In this document: piece after piece, positions 10,363 through 21,500 of the stretch
Layout of the letters: each line of letters opens with the position of its first letter
Position numbering within the stretch: position 1 is the stretch's first letter
NCBI GenBank assembly: GCA_047967505.1
Contig: CM106541.1
Direction: 5' to 3' (one strand)
Source of the DNA: Dipteris shenzhenensis
Taxonomy: Eukaryota > Polypodiophyta > Polypodiopsida > Gleicheniales
Length of the DNA stretch: 64,000 nucleotides
The notes under the pieces: model-generated
What the model was told of the DNA's origin: nothing
Database searches by the model: none
Seen by the model: only the letters and a program-made list of their open reading frames with translations
Made by a program: the position numbers and the translations under genes

Positions 10363-12060
10363 CTACATTGTTGAAACAAACTCACCTCTTGAAGAACTTT
10401 CTTTCTGGAAACCAAAGAGGGAAAAAGGAGAGAGAGGGAGTACAAGAGGTAGGAGAAGGGTGAGGAGTGGAAAAGAGAGTGGCAGGTTGCTTGGACCATC
10501 TGATGCCTCGAGCTTCCCAGAATTCTCCCTTGTCTTTGCTATTCTTGTCCCATCTACCTTACCACTTGACATATGCTCCGGTCCTTCCTCTTGTCCACCA
10601 CTCACTCCAAAAAGTTCTTCCGTCTTCTTTCCATGAGCCAAACATTTATTCTCTTCCCTTGTAGGACAACATTTGTCCCATTTGTTTGCATTGATAGTAT
10701 GCATCTGGAAACAGGTCAAACATGACCTTCTAAGTGACCACAACATCATCCGCCAACTATACATTAACAAAATTAGGGGTCTTCCGCTCCGTGTTCCACA
10801 GAATCCATGCCCGTTTTGGACGAAACTCCTTCGCATATTCAGGTACCAATCGTACTTTGCCATGGGCATTTGTGACCATATCGACCAATTTTCCCATCCC
10901 AAAACCGCTGCTCCAACAAATATGCAAGCCATCCCAAGCACATCATAGGAAAAAGAATCCTTTAACCTAATAGTGTATCCTTCAGCAAGGATCTCACATT
11001 GAAATGCCAAAAATTCCTGTAGCTCACTGATTGTAGGCACATGTCCAATAAAAAATTGATATGCACCACTAGTGGCCAGTTTCTCGATCCCTAGTTTGAT
11101 AGCTACAAACTCTAGCTGATAGACAATGCTATGTATCTCACGCAAGTCCTTGCTAAGCTTTGCCTCGTGTCTAATGACATTTGCACACAACAATCTGCAA
11201 GATCCTTCATTGGAAAGTGAAGAGAACTGCGAGCCAAACATGTATTCTCTTCCACGAGCCAAACATGGTATTCTCTTCCCTTGTAAGACATCTCGTATAA
11301 CGTCCCATTTGTTTGCATATATAGCATGCATCGGGAAACGGGCCAAAAATGACCTTCTGAGTGACCACAACATCATTCGCCAACTTAACATCGACAAAAT
11401 TAGGGGTCTTCAGCTTCGTGTTCCACAGAATCCACGCCCGTTTCAGACCAAACTCCTTCACATATTCAGATACCAATTGTGCTTTGCCAAGGGCATTTGC
11501 AACCATATCGATCGATTTTCCCATCCATGCAGGCATCCCAGGAAACTCGATCCACACAGACAATCTCTATACAAAAATTCTTCAATACTGAACATCGAAG
11601 ATGAAGGAATTGCCAAAAGCGCTGCTCCTGCTTGCAAGCCACCCCAAGCACATCATTACGAATTTCTTCATTAACGAAAGAAGAAAGAATCCTTTTCCCA
11701 TGAATGTAACAGCTTATCCTTTAGCAAGGATCTCACATTGAAATGCCAAAAATTCCTTCAACTCACTGATTGTAGGCACAATGTCTAGTAAAAAAATGAT
11801 ATACACCACCACTAGCCAATTTCTTGATCCCCGGTTGATAGCTTCAAACTCTAGCCGACAGACAATGCCATGTTGCACTCCATTCTCACACAAGTCCTTG
11901 CTGAGCTCTACCTTGTGTCTAATGACATTTGCACACAACAATCTGCAAGCCTCTTCGTTGAAAAGTGAAGAGGACCTTGCTCTCAGTAACCGTTTCAGCA
12001 TGAGACATTGGCCTTCCGGCACAGCTGGCCGCTCCTCACACCCCCTGGCTCCCCCAACAC
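10363..12060 (-). pseudogene. LINE ORF1-like remnant, internally duplicated
   Basis: Minus-strand remains of the plant LINE ORF1/DUF4283 type. The clearest frame (11207-11563) has VWIEFPGMPAWMGKSID, then ILWNTKLKTPNFVDVKLAND, then a zinc-knuckle-like CYICKQMGRYTRC in which the expected histidine is arginine. A long open frame (10363-11397) spans this in a shifted register and is probably fortuitous. The block occurs twice: about 10.62-11.24 kb and 11.24-11.99 kb share the TGACCTTCTRAGTGACCACA region (10724 and 11349) and the GCAAGGATCTCACATTG region (10985 and 11725). The second copy has about 115 extra bases. Intact ORF1 binds element RNA; this cannot. Confidence 0.7.
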
Positions 12061-12479
12061 TCCTCCAACCCCACTAGCCCCTGATGCTTCAACATGCAAC
12101 CTTACATCCACACTAGCCTCAGATAGGTTGGGCACATGTTCCCTTTAGTTTCCCTGTGCAGTCTGATTGCAAGGGTCAGGCAATGGCATTACGTTTGCCA
12201 CATCAGCCAAAGCTGCCTGAAGGGCTTGAAAAAGGTGTCATGTGCCCAGGGTGAGAGTCACTCGCAACCACCTCACCAACAATCTCACCTTGTTCCACCA
12301 ACCGATTCATCGCTCCTCTCACGTCCTTTGCCTCATCACATCTTCTCCTCTTTCCCATTCACCTTGAACTTCCCACCATGACACACCACCTAGCACATGC
12401 AAACCCTATCTTCCTCCCACCTCGCTCCCTGTACTCATGTTGTTAACCCATTATATTATATTCTAATTATGATAGCCTT
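12061..12479. other. C-rich stretch, nothing recognised
   Basis: A pyrimidine-rich region between the LINE ORF1 remnant and the second direct repeat. Short open frames on the + strand have no recognisable domain. It may be the 5' end of the LINE, but I cannot show that. Confidence 0.35.
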
Positions 12480-13720
12480 TTTGCTTTCAAACACTTTTAC
12501 TTTGTATGCTCATTGAGGTTTGATGAAAATTGGATGCATAGTAGTATGTATTCGTAGTTATACATCTACACGTAGGGTTCCATCAGGCACTAGGATTTCA
12601 TAATTGATGATAAATAAATATTTCATGATGCAAGGGACACCTTTTGTGTTTAACATGAAAATGATCACTAGGATCTCATAATTTAGGATAAATAAATATT
12701 TCATGATGCATATTGAGAACACTTAAAAAGGTTTTACTTTTATGTTTAACATGAAAATCATCATGATGGATTTCCCCCATTGACTACGTAAAGTTCATGC
12801 ATTAAAGCTTGTCCTTGCCATAAGGTGCAAACAATATGATGTGTTATCGATAGTGATGTGATTAATGTGAAGTGGATTATAATTGTTTTGTTGTATCACT
12901 AAGCTAAAAACCATTTAACACATGAAGTAAAGTTCAGGCAAGAATGCTACATTGTGCAACCTTAGGACTTTGAAAGTCTATAGATGTTATGAAGTGGAGA
13001 TTGTGGCTTAGAAACTATAAGTTGGTAGTAGTGGAAGGAGGTGGCAAGTGCACATCAAGGAGGACGAAAGGTGGGGCAATCTCAATATGGGAGGGATGGA
13101 AACAAGGTGTGGGGCAAGGGGATTTGGATGTAAGAGTGGCGATTGGGGAGGGAGGAGTATGCTATTGTATTGTTTCATGAGATGTATGGTGAGTGAGTGT
13201 GAGGCTTTAAAAGCACGACCAAAAAGAGAGAGAAGGGGCAGGCATTAGTTCTAGGAAAAAATCGAGAAAAAAACCACCCTTTAGTGTATTTTGCATTGGC
13301 TAAATTGAGAAAAAACTGGCTAAAACTTTGTGTTTTAAAATAGAGCTTGTTGGTGCTATCAAGGGGCGTGGGTCTTGTGCCTATGTGGCACATTGTTTAA
13401 ATAGGCGGGCTACCACCAGCTGGGTCGCCGTGAAGTACTCAATTTTGTGTCTTTTTAGAATATATATTGGCTAAGACTTTGAATAATTTAGTGCAAAAAC
13501 TGGCAATAGCATGTGAACCATGGCGTAACCTGATGGACGATGAGAGGTTTCATGTCTACGAGGCGGCCCATGTGAACAGGAGCGGACAAAGCTGCGTGAA
13601 AATTATTTATTAACAGAAGAAAGGTAATTGACCAAAAGGGTAAAGCCATAAAATAAATTTATAGCGAGAAAAGCGGGGAGCATGGGGGCCGTCGGATGGG
13701 GGAGGGACGGACGGTGGAGA
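12480..13720 (+). repeat. Long direct repeat, copy 2
   Basis: Second copy of the segment at 5350-6850, same orientation. Similarity ends near the GAGCATGGGGGCC block at about 13690, just before the GC-richer upstream region of the host gene. Indels and substitutions throughout indicate an old event. Confidence 0.75.
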
Positions 13721-13830
13721 TGATGTGAGGCGGGATAGGGAGACCGGCTGGAGGAGGTGAAAAGCGAATAGAAACCGGAAGAGCCGGTGAGCTCGATTAT
13801 CGAAGCATTGTTGAGAGTTTGGGAGGTTCC

Positions 13831-14040
13831 ATGGCGATGGCGATGGCGATGGCGGTCCTGTCTTCTTCTTCTTCATCAGTTTCTGTTGCTTCTTCGAACT
13901 TCGAAATTCGGTTGAATGGGTTCTTCTGCATCTTATCATCCTGCACGCGCCCCTCTTGCCTCGAAAATTGGAACCTGCTTGCATTTTCCGCTTCCCATGA
14001 TCCCATCAACTCCATCAATCTTACCTTCCACCACCCTTGA
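13831..14040 (+). CDS. Small ORF resembling a plastid transit peptide
   Basis: A 69-codon frame begins with four ATG-GCG-type pairs (Met-Ala repeats), then a run of six serines and SVSVASSNFEI, and ends at TGA at 14038. A start rich in Met, Ala and Ser and poor in acidic residues is typical of chloroplast transit peptides, and GCC-like context precedes the first ATG (TTCCATGGCG). No mature domain follows in frame, so it could be a first exon cut off from its gene, a uORF, or chance. An in-frame ATG lies 12 bases upstream at 13819. I do not recognise a family. Confidence 0.25.
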   Translation: MAMAMAMAVLSSSSSSVSVASSNFEIRLNGFFCILSSCTRPSCLENWNLLAFSASHDPINSINLTFHHP

Positions 14041-14831
14041 AACTTGAACCTTCTACCTGCTGCCTCCATCCGACTCCATCGCCGGTTTTCACCGTATCAC
14101 CACGCCAGCGCTTCCTTGCCCTCCATTTGCTGGTGGTGAAGCCGCCTCTCATGATTTTGCCGATTCCCATGATCTGCCATGATTCCCTCATCTGCCGTCC
14201 CTCGCGCAAGAATTGCGATTTGCCGCGGAAATAAGCAATAATGCAGCAAATCATGACGATGGCACGAGTTTTCATCTCGCAGCAGCATGCATGCTTGCGG
14301 ATGACGATGCGCAAGATTATTTGGAGTTTTTATTTCGACAAAGGCAAGAGGGGAGGGGCGATGGGGGGCGGACAGATCGCGTCAATGATGGGGCGGGAAA
14401 AGGGGAATTGACACAGACGTGGCTAAGGAGCGGCGGATGGGAGGGAGACAGAAACATTCTGAAGAGAGAAGTGCGATGCGTTAAAATATGCGGCTTGGTT
14501 GTAAGGGAATGATGATGGTAAGCTAAGCTGGATCGACGAGAAGAGTGAGCTGTGAAGGGATGGAAGTACGGCAGAGGGGATCAAGCAGGACGATGCAGGG
14601 GAGTCAGGAATGCAGCAGAGGCAAGGAAAGTTACGGAGGGTGAGGAACATGGGGGATGGCAGGAGGCGTTTGTGAGCAGGTGGCGTAAAGTGGAAGATGG
14701 ATGGAAAGCAAAAGGATGCATATTATCGATCGAAGCATGAACAGCAACAACAACAAAAAAGAAACAAGAAAAAGGTCGAAGAATAATCACAAGGGAAGGT
14801 CGAGAAAGATGGTGTGATTCACCAAACCGAT

Positions 14832-14888
14832 TGAAGAAGAAGAAGAAGAAGAAGAAGAAGACGACGACGAAGACGAAGAAGAAGAAGC
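14832..14888. repeat. (GAA)n/(GAC)n microsatellite
   Basis: About nine GAA triplets, then GAC triplets, then GAA again, roughly 57 bases. It lies some 0.9 kb before the C2 gene start codon. Confidence 0.9.
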
Positions 14889-15212
14889 TGTGGAGCTTCT
14901 GGCGATGGCGCAACCGCAACAGCAACAGCAGCACAGAGCTCGTGATTGCACCGTCCCACGAACTCTCTCTCTCCCTCTCTCCAAGCTCGCCATTAAAGCT
15001 TCCATCGCCATAGCCATCCCCTGCGAGATCTCGTCCTTCATCACATCAGCAGTAAAATTCATCCGCTCGCATTGACTTCCACAACGGATCTCCCCTGCCC
15101 TCCCCTCCCCCCTGCATTGCTTCTGCATCGGATCCCTTCCTCCTCGCCTCCTTCCATCCTCTTCCACCTCGCAAATCTCCGCCCTTGTCGCACATTGCGA
15201 CCTGCAGCTCAG

Positions 15213-15233
15213 CCCCCCCCCCCCCCCCCCCCC
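15213..15233. repeat. Poly-C run (about 21)
   Basis: An uninterrupted run of about 21 C in a pyrimidine-rich part of the probable 5' leader. Such runs are prone to length error in sequencing. Confidence 0.85.
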
Positions 15234-15777
15234 TCTCCTGCTCCTCATCAATCTCCCTCTGCATTGTATTCCCTCACCATCTTTCGAATTTACAAGCTGC
15301 GAACTTGTTCAGCCTCCATCAGCTCCCCCCTCGCTCACCCTCACCCTCCATCACTCTCCTGCCAACCCGCTTTGCTGTGCTCAGCTCCCTCCAAACTCTC
15401 CTCGTAGCCTCATTTTCCTCCTTGCGATTGCCTTTGTACTTTCAGACGTTTCTGCAGCCTTTGCTCCTATAGAGCGTTTCACTCACTGAGAGTATGTTGC
15501 GTAACGCGAAGATTGCTGCCAATCCTGTGACTATATTGTATCGCCCCATCACATTGCCGCAGAATACATGCGGCGAATGGCAGTGTGTCACTCTCTCCCG
15601 ATCTTCAAAGACCTGAAGCTACGGAGGCGCTTTAGCTGGAAAGCCTTCCGTGGCCAGGCCTGGAGTGATTTCTTCCGGGAAGTGAGAAACATCTCAATGT
15701 CTCTGTAACTAAAGGCGAATTCGCCTTAGAGACGTTGGAATCAGCAGTTCGATTCATCGTGCAAGACAATCGACAAG

Positions 15778-18597
15778 ATGTTCAAGCCCACTAAGAAGAA
15801 GGTCGTGAAGGGAAAGGAGAAGGTTGACTTCAAGCTCGAGTTCCATGCAAGTCGAGTAAGTCCAATTTGTCTCATCGATAAGGTGGCCATTGTAGCGTTG
15901 TCGTGATCAAATCTCATAGTACTAGCGTTGTGCGTCTGCTCTCAGAGCTCGGAGAACCGGTTTCTCTTGGATTGGGACAACGTCTGGCATCTCTGAGACG
16001 GGGGAAACGTCTCGATTGAAAATATATTCTAACTTTCCTAATTTACGAAGGGCTCATGATTTTGCAAATCCAACGTCTTCGTTGCACAGTTTGCATTCTC
16101 AAGTCACTTCTAAGCAGTCCTCGCGTGATAAGCTTTGAAATCTGTCGCGATTACCTGACAGAAGTCGGTAGCATCTTGCTCCAGTGTCTTTGCTCCTGGT
16201 TTTTGGCTAATTTGCAGCGCCCACAGGCACTTAAATAAGAACGTGGCACGATCCAAAAGATGGATGAGTTACCCATCATTTTAGATTGCATACTAAAGAG
16301 ACTGCTAAACAGTTTTCAGCTTAGAAAAGAACGTTGCTATGACATTTCGGTGAAATTTTAAATATATCAAGCAAACATGGAACCTCGTACATGACGACGT
16401 TCTGTATTCGCCTCTTGAGCGACTAGATTTTGAGATGGAATGGAGTGCATCTATGCCTAATGGAGCGGGGCATGGAACTCTGCAGATAAGGCCAGCAATG
16501 CCCGAGACAAATATTGCATTGTCTGTGAAAATGGAATGGAATAGAGTGCCAAGAAGCCAAAGTGAGGGCAGTTTGGAACTCTGCAGGCCAGGCCAGCACT
16601 GCCTATGAGAAAATCGCGTTTGGCTATGAAAATGGATTGGAATGGAGTGCAAAGAAGCCTAATTGAGGGAGGCATGGAACTCTGTCACTCTACCTGTTAG
16701 AAAATTGCTTTGCCTGTGAAAAGGGCCAGCGACAAACTTCATCCAAGGAGATCTACAGAGCTCTCTTGTATAGCTCATGGGACCTGGTGACCACCGGGCA
16801 CAAATCGGGACCAGGCAGTGTGCAAGTAGGCCTAACCGTATCGGGAGGCACACAGACGTATCGAAAGGCTAACCATTCTGCTCAAAATTACAGCAATGTA
16901 CTAAAATGCCTAAACGTCCTGCTAAAACTTACAGCAATACAGAATAAAAAGTCAATGTCTCAACACTATTAATGCCTATCCAATAGTCGTGGCATGTATT
17001 TTCTGGACTAGAAAAAGAGATACCTACAATTAGTTGCAGTGCTCAGTTTCTGCAAAGGCATGTGACCTGGTGACTGCTTGTGCACATATTGGGAAGAAAC
17101 CCTTCATGAGTGATGAGTGGAGAACATCTAGGTATAGTAAAGAACCGTTACCAGTCTAGAATATGCCGTTTTGCCCTGTAACGGAAGATCGGATGAGCTA
17201 GAAAACTGCATGATTTAAAAGAAGCCAAAGAATACGAGCATTTTAAGTCCTCAAATTATACAAGGTTTATTTGTGGACCCAAAAAAGAGATGTCTATGAT
17301 TACTCTGTAGACCTTAGTTTCTGCAAAGCATCTGATCTGAGATATTGGTGGTGCTAGGCAAAGTTTGAGTGTATATACCCTTTGAACCGAAGGGGTATCT
17401 ATAGTTTTCAGACCACCACACAGGTGAGACACCAAGCAGGTGCTCATAGTTAGAGAGCGTTCAGTTCAAACTTCGCCGCCCAAGGAGTCACATGGAGGTC
17501 CTGTGTCAACATCACATGGTGCTTGGCAGTTGGACTAGACGTTTTGAAATTCGAAATCTCAAAGCTTGTCTAAAGTCCATGTTCTGTTATTTCAAAGCAA
17601 ACCCAGCTGATTGCAGCCGTTTTAACATTTTCCAATTGCTTTCCTACAAGATCCTTTGCAGTCACTTAATTTTGTTTCAAACTGTCTATTCTGTAGGTTC
17701 CCCAGCGAGGGTGGGATAAACTGCTGGTTTCCATGATCTCTTTGGAGACGGGGAAAGTAATTGCCAAGACTGGAAAAGTATCAGTCAAAAATGGCAATTG
17801 CCAATGGTCTGAATCCCTCTACGAATCAGCAAACATTTCCCAAGATCCCAAGAGGAAGGATGGCGACAAAGCACTTTACAAATTTATAATATCTATGGTG
17901 AGTACAATTGGTCTTCCACCTTGTAATCAGGTTGTGCTTCCACTTCCATTTAATCAAATCTCAAAGAAACTGCATTTTGCAAATATAGTTTGAATTTTTT
18001 GCTGCATTCCAGTGTAAAACAGAAGAGGATAGAGGGGAAGCAGCAAAATATTGAGAATGATGCAAAAATAAGCAAGACCAATGGAAAACTGTATTTGCCT
18101 TTTGGAAATTGAATTGAGGAGCAGAGAGTTAGTCATGTGGGTTGTTGTATACTGTCAATCTTTGATAAGTCAATGCACGTCGCACGAGTCATTTGTATGA
18201 GATACCTTATCAATATCATGGAAGGAAGCTCTGTAAGTGTCATTTGCTTGTCAATGCTCTCCACACGTGATTAAAATCTGCCCATTCCACTCAGGGTCTA
18301 TCTCGGTTTGGCATCCTTGGAGAGACTTCAATCAATCTGGCGGATTACATGCAGGCCACTGGACCAGTTTCTCTGTCTTTATCACTGCAAAACTGTAATT
18401 TTGGCAGCATACTTCATGTGAGTTCCATTAACTGTACTTCTACATATAAGTGCCATTGATAGTACCCATGTATCTCAGAGTTGAACCTTGCTGCAACTAT
18501 TACAGATTGAACTTATAAGCACTCAATTTGGTCTTTTTGTCTTTTGCATTTCTGGACAGGTCAAAATACAGTGCATCACGCCAAAGTCTGTCACCAG
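15778..18597 (+). CDS. Exons 1-4: the NT-C2 domain
   Basis: Exon 1 (15778-15855) starts MFKPTKKKVVKGKEKVDFKL, the family's typical MFK- opening followed by a basic patch and the first beta strand. Exon 2 (17697-17897) gives WDKLLVSMISLETGKVIAKT and the GNCQWSESLYE strand. Exon 3 (18295-18417) gives the FGILGETSINLADYM strand, highly typical of the fold. Exon 4 (18560-18597) gives VKIQCITPKS. Donors are GTAAGT, GTGAGT, GTGAGT and GTAATG. Exons 1-3 are whole codons; exon 4 ends in phase 2 and joins 'A' of exon 5 to make Arg. The start is chosen because the ATG at 15778 opens the conserved N-terminus directly. Confidence 0.93.
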
Positions 18598-21500
18598 GTA
18601 ATGCCCAAAGAGAGCTTGTTATTAGAAACAAATACCTGCAATTCTTTTATTTTGATGCATCTTCTCTTGGAATAGTGTTAGGCTTCATGGTCTCCCTACA
18701 AAAGTTGTTGGGTTTAGCAATAAAAAAATGTCCTACTATTATATTAGTTCCTCTTTTTGTGAGGGTGAATATTTCTGAAAGGTGACCTTTGACTTTTGGA
18801 TGGGTGCAAAAGTATGTCATCATAATTGCATAAAATTGTCTCATTTTTAGTCTGTCAAGCCGAGTTGAAGGAATCAAAGGCCAAGATGATTTTACAACAC
18901 AATAGATTTTCCTGAATAATAATGCATAGGCCTGAATGATGTTTCTACACTGATGGGATGCATTTGTGTGATATTCAATACATTCATGCTGCTGCAAGAG
19001 TATTATGATATCCAGGCTACTAGCATGCAACTGAGCCTCCTTTGTTACCATGTCAGCCAGATTCAAATCTTTGTAATGGGTATTCCATTTGGTCTGTGTA
19101 CTTACTTTTTTAATTGATTAGAGCAGATACTTTTCAGAATCGCATGAAAAACCGTTGAACCTGGTATCTGGAACCTCGAAACGTTTTAGACACGACATTG
19201 GACAATAGGCTAAGCAGACTTACATCATACAGGAGACAGACTTACATCATACAATTGCCTTCACGGGCTGTAGGGGAACTGCACTAAATAATACATACGG
19301 GGGTGTATGGACAATGTCAACACATGAGTGTATTTTGACGGAGAGACACTGTTGTATAGATGGCTTTCAAATGGCCACGATGGATTAATAAAGGATTTCT
19401 GGATTTCCTAAATGTAAAATTCTGGAAAGCTACCTGGGAACAGAGCTGTTTCTGAAAAACGGAGTGTCCAGGCAAGGGAAGCTTACATGCAACCTAGTGT
19501 CCACTGATATTTGGTTGTTTATGGTTTTCAATCTTATGAGTGACTATCGTGAGATTGAAACTGCACTATGTTGTGTTTTTAGAGGATGAGTCTGGGAATG
19601 TTCTTGGATTTATCTAGTTATATGCACCTGATTAAAAAATGAACAGTATCATGATGCTCAAAGTCATGGACCTCTGCATATGTGTGGCTAGCTGAATTAG
19701 ATAAATGCTGGTATTGCGATAATTCTTTCTATCTTAAGTGTTGCATTGCCCTATCAGCTAGATTTAGATGCTCGTCTGGGAGAGACTAAAATGAAATTGT
19801 TTAGTCTTCACAACCAGTTGTAGCATGAATGAAGAGATTTTGGACTACTTTTTGATTAGCCTTCTCCTTTAGTGTTAGCCTTCGTCATGGCTGAGCCTGC
19901 CCTTCACCTCTGGAGTACCAACAGAAACTCAGTACAAAGACTATGTATAAATGGATGGTCAAGTATGTGTGGGTGTGTGGATTTGTATGTGTGTGAGCAT
20001 ATCTTTATACTATGGTCTACACCCACTGTTGGGCACTGGTGGGAATGCCTAGTAGCTAGTCCCTGCTATGCGTGATGGAGTTTACGGTTTTCAACCTTAT
20101 GAGTGACTATCATGAGATTGAAACTGCACTATGTTGTGTTTTTGGAGGATGAGTTTGGGCATGTTCCTGGATTCATCTAGATAAATGTTTATTATATGAA
20201 TTACAGTTCACATTGTGAGCATTGTCAGTACCCTGGGTTTTTTTGCAGAGACTTGGAAGACCAGAAAGAAAGCACTCTTGAACAAGATTTACAAGCTGCT
20301 ATATCTGAAGGAGAAAAAGGTGATCTTGATACAAATGTTCCTGGTGACAAGTTACTTGATACCTCTGATGAGACAGTGGCAGCATTAAATAAGGTTAGTG
20401 CATAACAGCAGAGTTGAGTTTAGAAAAATTTGTCAATGTTGCAGAAACCTTCTGTTTCGACAGATTTGTCAATGTTGCAGCATCCTTCTGTCTTGATGGG
20501 AGCCTGCATGCACTCTTATCATTTTTTTTAATTACGTAAAGTGAACCCAAGCCAGGACAATGAATATGTGTTGAAATGCAAATCTAATCCTTGAGGCTGG
20601 ATTGAGAACTTAGAACTGGACTCGTCTTTGAGTCCAGCAATGCCCAGAAGGGCGTGGTCATTACTTTCTAGTACAAAAGCCTGAATGTAAGCAAGGCCTG
20701 CATAAATTATGTTTCCTCATTTTAAATTCAGTCTTTTTCATTTCTGCTGATTGCATCCTGATTAGCATGGCAAGTGCAGCATCAAAGTGACTCATTTAAG
20801 ACAAGACCATCTGAACTACACGAAATTTTAGAAAAGCATCTGAATTAATGTCTATTAGATAATGTCATTGTCATAGTTGACTGCTGGGATTTCTGGCCTG
20901 CTTGTGCAGGAGGATATTTTTCCTCCCTCTACTCATCGGTATAGCTCAGATTCTCTAGACATTCCCTCGACACCCGGTGGGCATGAAGCTCGTCTTTATG
21001 GTAGAGATGCGCTTGGTGAAGAACCTATGTCCCCATCCAGCTCAGCAAGTAGTTCTAGTGCAAGACAGGAATCAGGTCGTGGATCCAAGGATTACAATGG
21101 ATTTAACATGACAGTGAATCATCAAGAGTCCACCAGTGAACTCTCTTCCCCTGGAACGAATGGCAAGCTAGCAGACAGATCAGTTGGCAGTGATAGCTCC
21201 TCACCAATTTATTCCTTGAAGATTTCACGTGATGATGGGCAGATTGAACAGTGGAATTCTATTGGATCATCTGCATGGGGCTCACCAGCTAACATTTCTC
21301 TGGGTAACCTTGTGCATACATCAGAGAAGGGTGATAAGGGAAGTGAGGAAGATAGCCACATAATTAGTTATTCACGGAACAGAGAGTTAGAAGCTGCTGA
21401 GGTGACTCTTAGAGATCTTAGGTCAGAAGCTGCTTCATGGGAACAGCATAAATTGAAGTTAGAGGGTGAGATTCAGGCACTCAAGCAGCAGCTTGCTGAA

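Larger units (their letters stand above)
14041..15777 (+). promoter_or_regulatory. Upstream region / probable 5' UTR of the C2 gene
   Basis: The GC content is visibly higher than in the flanks and CpG is frequent, as expected near a plant promoter. It holds a GAA/GAC repeat, a poly-C run and long pyrimidine-rich stretches (15070-15400) of the sort common in plant 5' leaders. No convincing TATA box or transcription start can be chosen from sequence alone. Short open frames on both strands are low-complexity (Ser, Pro, Lys or Arg-rich) and are not called. Confidence 0.45.

Noticed and set aside
10363-11397. 344-codon minus frame
   Set aside because: Overlaps a recognisable ORF1-like frame in another register and ends in purine-rich DNA; treated as a chance frame over a duplicated LINE block.
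14581-15472. Ser-, Pro-, Arg- or Lys-rich frames on both strands before the C2 gene
   Set aside because: They come from GAA, poly-C and pyrimidine-rich simple sequence in the likely 5' leader.
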